Part shown: positions 31,950 through 33,707 of the stretch, piece after piece
How positions within the stretch are numbered: position 1 is the first letter of the stretch
Layout of the letters: each line of letters begins with the position of its first letter
From: Acidobacteriota bacterium
GTDB taxonomy: Bacteria > Acidobacteriota > Terriglobia > Acidiferrales > UBA7541
Assembly: GCA_003154775.1 (NCBI GenBank)
Contig: PMES01000054.1
Location: 101,074-134,780, forward strand
Reading direction: 5' to 3'
DNA length: 33,707 nt
Notes under the pieces: generated by a model
What the model was told of the DNA's origin: nothing
Database searches by the model: none
What the model saw: the letters and a program-made list of their open reading frames with translations, nothing else
Made by a program: the position numbers and the translations under genes

Positions 31950-32171
31950 TCAAACGCAGCGATGTCTCTTACGGACCAGGATACCTGGCAACCCTGCGGA
32001 AACGCCTTCCGCTACGTCCAGTGTTGGATAAGGTCCGAGCCACCTGCCATGCCTTGGATCTGAGCCGCCCGCACTTCCGTGGCCGTCCTTGCAGTGCCCG
32101 CATGAACCTCTGTGAATGACCGCTTTATGCGGTCCCGCCTGCCAGTTCTCGTAGATATGGAAGTTTCCCAC
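31950..32171 (-). CDS. Small CxxC protein, function unknown
   Basis: A GTG start at 32171 lies 6 nt after a perfect AGGAGG (32178-32183), the strongest Shine-Dalgarno in the window. The 73-residue product begins GNFHIYENWQAGPHKAVIHR and continues with GSCGHCKDGHGSAGG, then a GRWLGPYPTLD block. I recall small proteins of this pattern (aromatic plus Trp N-terminus, HRGxCxxC, then GRWxGP) in diverse bacteria, but no function. The two Cys (about residues 24 and 27) plus His residues suggest zinc or another metal. One further Cys is the next-to-last residue. It is convergent with murA and divergent from the small membrane gene. A possible -10 TATTAT is at 32210-32215. Confidence 0.72.
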   Translation of the reverse strand: MGNFHIYENWQAGPHKAVIHRGSCGHCKDGHGSAGGSDPRHGRWLGPYPTLDVAEGVSAGLPGILVRKRHRCV

Positions 32172-32233
32172 GGCTAGCCTCCTTCAGAAAAAGGAAAAGG
32201 GCCGGGCGCATAATACGTCCGACCCACTGTCAC

Positions 32234-32644
32234 ATGTACGATACACCCCTCGATACATCTTTCCAAGTGTTGCTTTCGGCCCACACAAGAAGTACGATTG
32301 CAAAACTTCAGCAAGCTGGAGTCATGCTGATGCTCTCTCTTGTTATCCTGCCTCTGCTTTTGGTTGTGGTGATGCCGTTCCTGATTCCATTCTTGGCATG
32401 GAAGGGTCGCCCCCACGGATTCAAGCGCCTTCAGTGGGTCGGAGTAGCGATCGGGTCAGGAATACTTGAGTTAGTTGCCCTCGGGTTTTGTATTTACGTT
32501 GGCGGAAAACCGTTTGACCGCCCGGGTAGTGCAACAGATGTTGTCTACACAGCCCTGCAAACATGCACTGCAGTTTTCCTATCGACAGCATTTGGCTCAC
32601 TTATGGCTCTTTTCTTCTGGCGTCCGAGCGGAACGGCCAAATAA
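32234..32644 (+). CDS. Small membrane protein, unknown function
   Basis: The 136-residue product has three hydrophobic segments (about 29-56, 68-90 and 106-130) after a short polar N-terminus. No motif is recognised. The first segment (VMLMLSLVILPLLLVVVMPF) is very strongly hydrophobic. There is no clear Shine-Dalgarno before the ATG at 32234. The base composition is lower in GC than its neighbours, which may mean recent acquisition. It starts 62 bp from the divergent small CxxC gene. Support is a long open frame with a membrane-protein pattern; the start is uncertain. Confidence 0.55.
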   Translation: MYDTPLDTSFQVLLSAHTRSTIAKLQQAGVMLMLSLVILPLLLVVVMPFLIPFLAWKGRPHGFKRLQWVGVAIGSGILELVALGFCIYVGGKPFDRPGSATDVVYTALQTCTAVFLSTAFGSLMALFFWRPSGTAK

Positions 32645-32760
32645 TATCCGTTCGCCATCAGGTGACCTTCATCTACCTCTACCCGACAGCAGTGACTTTC
32701 GTCTCTCTAGATGCGCCGCTCTGAGAGGCAGGATGCATTGGGGCAAATTTTGGCAAAGTC

Positions 32761-32769
32761 TGGTACAAT
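32761..32769 (+). promoter_or_regulatory. Extended -10 promoter for the CADD-like gene
   Basis: TGGTACAAT (TGn plus TACAAT), with no good -35 at 17 nt. It lies 73 nt upstream of the ATG at 32842. Confidence 0.4.
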
Positions 32770-32841
32770 CCGCGAATTGCCTTGCACCCAGTGGCAGGGC
32801 AATTCTGAAGCGCCAGGGGAAACCAACTGGAGGGGCCACCC

Positions 32842-33504
32842 ATGCGGAACACCGAACTGATGGCAAAGATCGATGCCGCGATTGCGGAGAAGAGCCTGCT
32901 AAAGCATCCGTTTTACCAGGATTGGATGGAGGGGAAGCTGAGCCGCGAGGCGTTGCAACTGTATGCCGCACAGTATTACCGGCACGTCGAAGCGTTCCCG
33001 AAGCACTTGCGCGTGTTGGCCGCCCGCACAGAAGGCCCGCTCCGCGAAATCGTGGTGGAAAACCTGGCGGAAGAGGAAAATCCCGCGCGGCCGCACCCGA
33101 AACTCTGGCGCGATTTTGCGGCGACGCTGGGCGTAAATGAAGAAGACATCACGTGCTGCCCGGCATTGCCAGGAACCCAAACGGTGGTGGAGACTTTCCG
33201 CGAGATCGTGGGCGACCGGCCGGTGGCGGAAGCGGTCGCGGCCCTCTACGCCTACGAAGCGCAGGTGCCGGAGATCGCGACGACAAAGATTGATGGTTTG
33301 AAGAAGTTTTACGGAGTGGATTCGGCGAAGGGCTTGGCTTATTTTACGGTGCACGAGGTTGCGGATAGGGAGCACCGCGCGGCGTGGCGGAACTGGCTGG
33401 AGGAGCACGCGCAGGGCGACGAGGAAGAGATCCTGGCGACCACGCACGAGGCGCTGGATGCGCTATGGGGCGCGCTGGACGCGGTGCATTGCGCGCACGC
33501 GTAG
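32842..33504 (+). CDS. CADD/PqqC-like diiron protein, putative p-aminobenzoate synthesis
   Basis: The 220-residue all-helical protein matches the CADD (Chlamydia CT610) family of TENA/PqqC-like proteins. The six metal ligands reported for CT610 align with identical spacing as E78, H85, E139, H171, D175 and H178 (ENLAEEENPARPHPKLW, YAYEAQVPEIA, YFTVHEVADREH). Tyr25 in KHPFYQDW aligns with the CT610 tyrosine reported as the sacrificed source of p-aminobenzoate. The family supports folate synthesis in organisms lacking PabABC. A GGAGGGG Shine-Dalgarno is about 8 nt before the ATG. An intrinsic terminator follows at 33645. The self-sacrificing chemistry is known for the chlamydial protein, not shown for this one. 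Confidence 0.82.
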   Translation: MRNTELMAKIDAAIAEKSLLKHPFYQDWMEGKLSREALQLYAAQYYRHVEAFPKHLRVLAARTEGPLREIVVENLAEEENPARPHPKLWRDFAATLGVNEEDITCCPALPGTQTVVETFREIVGDRPVAEAVAALYAYEAQVPEIATTKIDGLKKFYGVDSAKGLAYFTVHEVADREHRAAWRNWLEEHAQGDEEEILATTHEALDALWGALDAVHCAHA

Positions 33505-33644
33505 GGATGGCGCGATTAGGGAATGGGAAAAACGGAGCGGAATTGAGGTAGTTATCTTGCCGAGGTAAAAATGCCATTCAGGAGAATGGCGTTCCCGGCG
33601 AACCCAAGAGGGGCACGAATGTATCCTGCGCCCCTACAAAGACT

Positions 33645-33669
33645 AAGGCCCCCTTGCGGGGGCCTTTTT
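33645..33669 (+). terminator. Intrinsic terminator downstream of the CADD-like gene
   Basis: AAGGCCCCC, loop TTGC, GGGGGCCTT and then a T-run: a 9-bp stem with a classic U-tail. The 203 bases from 33505 hold nothing else supported except a short ATCCTGCGCCCCTACAAA repeat-like segment (about 33623-33640) shared with 7530. Confidence 0.85.
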
Positions 33670-33707
33670 GTTGAGGTGAATTCGGTTAGCCTGAATTTCT
33701 CATAAAA

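Overview
The window is a high-GC, gene-dense bacterial chromosome segment with 31 supported protein-coding genes on both strands and no rRNA or tRNA genes. The gene families suggest an Acidobacteriota chromosome of the Terriglobia/Bryobacterales kind: a TonB receptor with an N-terminal carboxypeptidase-regulatory-like domain, a PadR regulator paired with an HAAS-type membrane protein, an alpha/beta-fused 2-oxoacid dehydrogenase E1, and many short palindromic intergenic repeats. The taxonomic call is inference from gene content; no marker gene is present.

Layout. 0.2-7.2 kb is mostly minus-strand housekeeping: a MidA-like methyltransferase and a macro-domain protein with overlapping stop/start, a Mug-type DNA glycosylase, a 3'-end remnant of an enoyl-CoA hydratase gene, an ornithine cyclodeaminase-family gene, an SH3-domain membrane-anchored protein and a phosphofructokinase broken by one extra base in a C8 run. 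A DoxX gene and a zinc-ribbon/PspC gene follow. 7.2-7.7 kb is a repeat-filled gap. 7.7-10.4 kb holds the E1 fusion and a conserved hypothetical. 10.5-15.0 kb is a plus-strand locus that looks copper-related: a Cys/Met/His-rich exported protein, a TonB-dependent receptor, a CusF-like protein and an MFS transporter.

15.1-31.9 kb is the main feature: a dispersed locus for peptidoglycan (murein) turnover and amino-sugar salvage. It holds a BadF-family amino-sugar kinase (MurK/NagK-like), a sodium/solute symporter, an APC permease, a PadR-HAAS pair, an exported exo-N-acetylmuramidase (NamZ, DUF1343), a divergent exported NagZ-AmiE fusion (GH3 glucosaminidase plus serine beta-lactamase-like amidase), a MurU-like nucleotidyltransferase, an AmgK-like sugar kinase fused to the GlcN6P-sensing C-terminal domain of RapZ, MurQ (MurNAc-6P etherase) and MurA. 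Together these could trim muropeptides outside the cytoplasm, import the sugars, and send MurNAc either to GlcNAc-6P (kinase plus MurQ) or directly to UDP-MurNAc (AmgK/MurU, bypassing MurA). The catalytic motifs are visible; the joint working of the genes is inferred from families and proximity.

31.9-33.7 kb holds a small CxxC protein with a strong Shine-Dalgarno, a small membrane protein, a CADD/PqqC-like diiron protein related to p-aminobenzoate synthesis, and an intrinsic terminator. At least five short repeat families are scattered between genes. One copy sits in the loop of another repeat, and one lies in frame inside the MurU-like gene.
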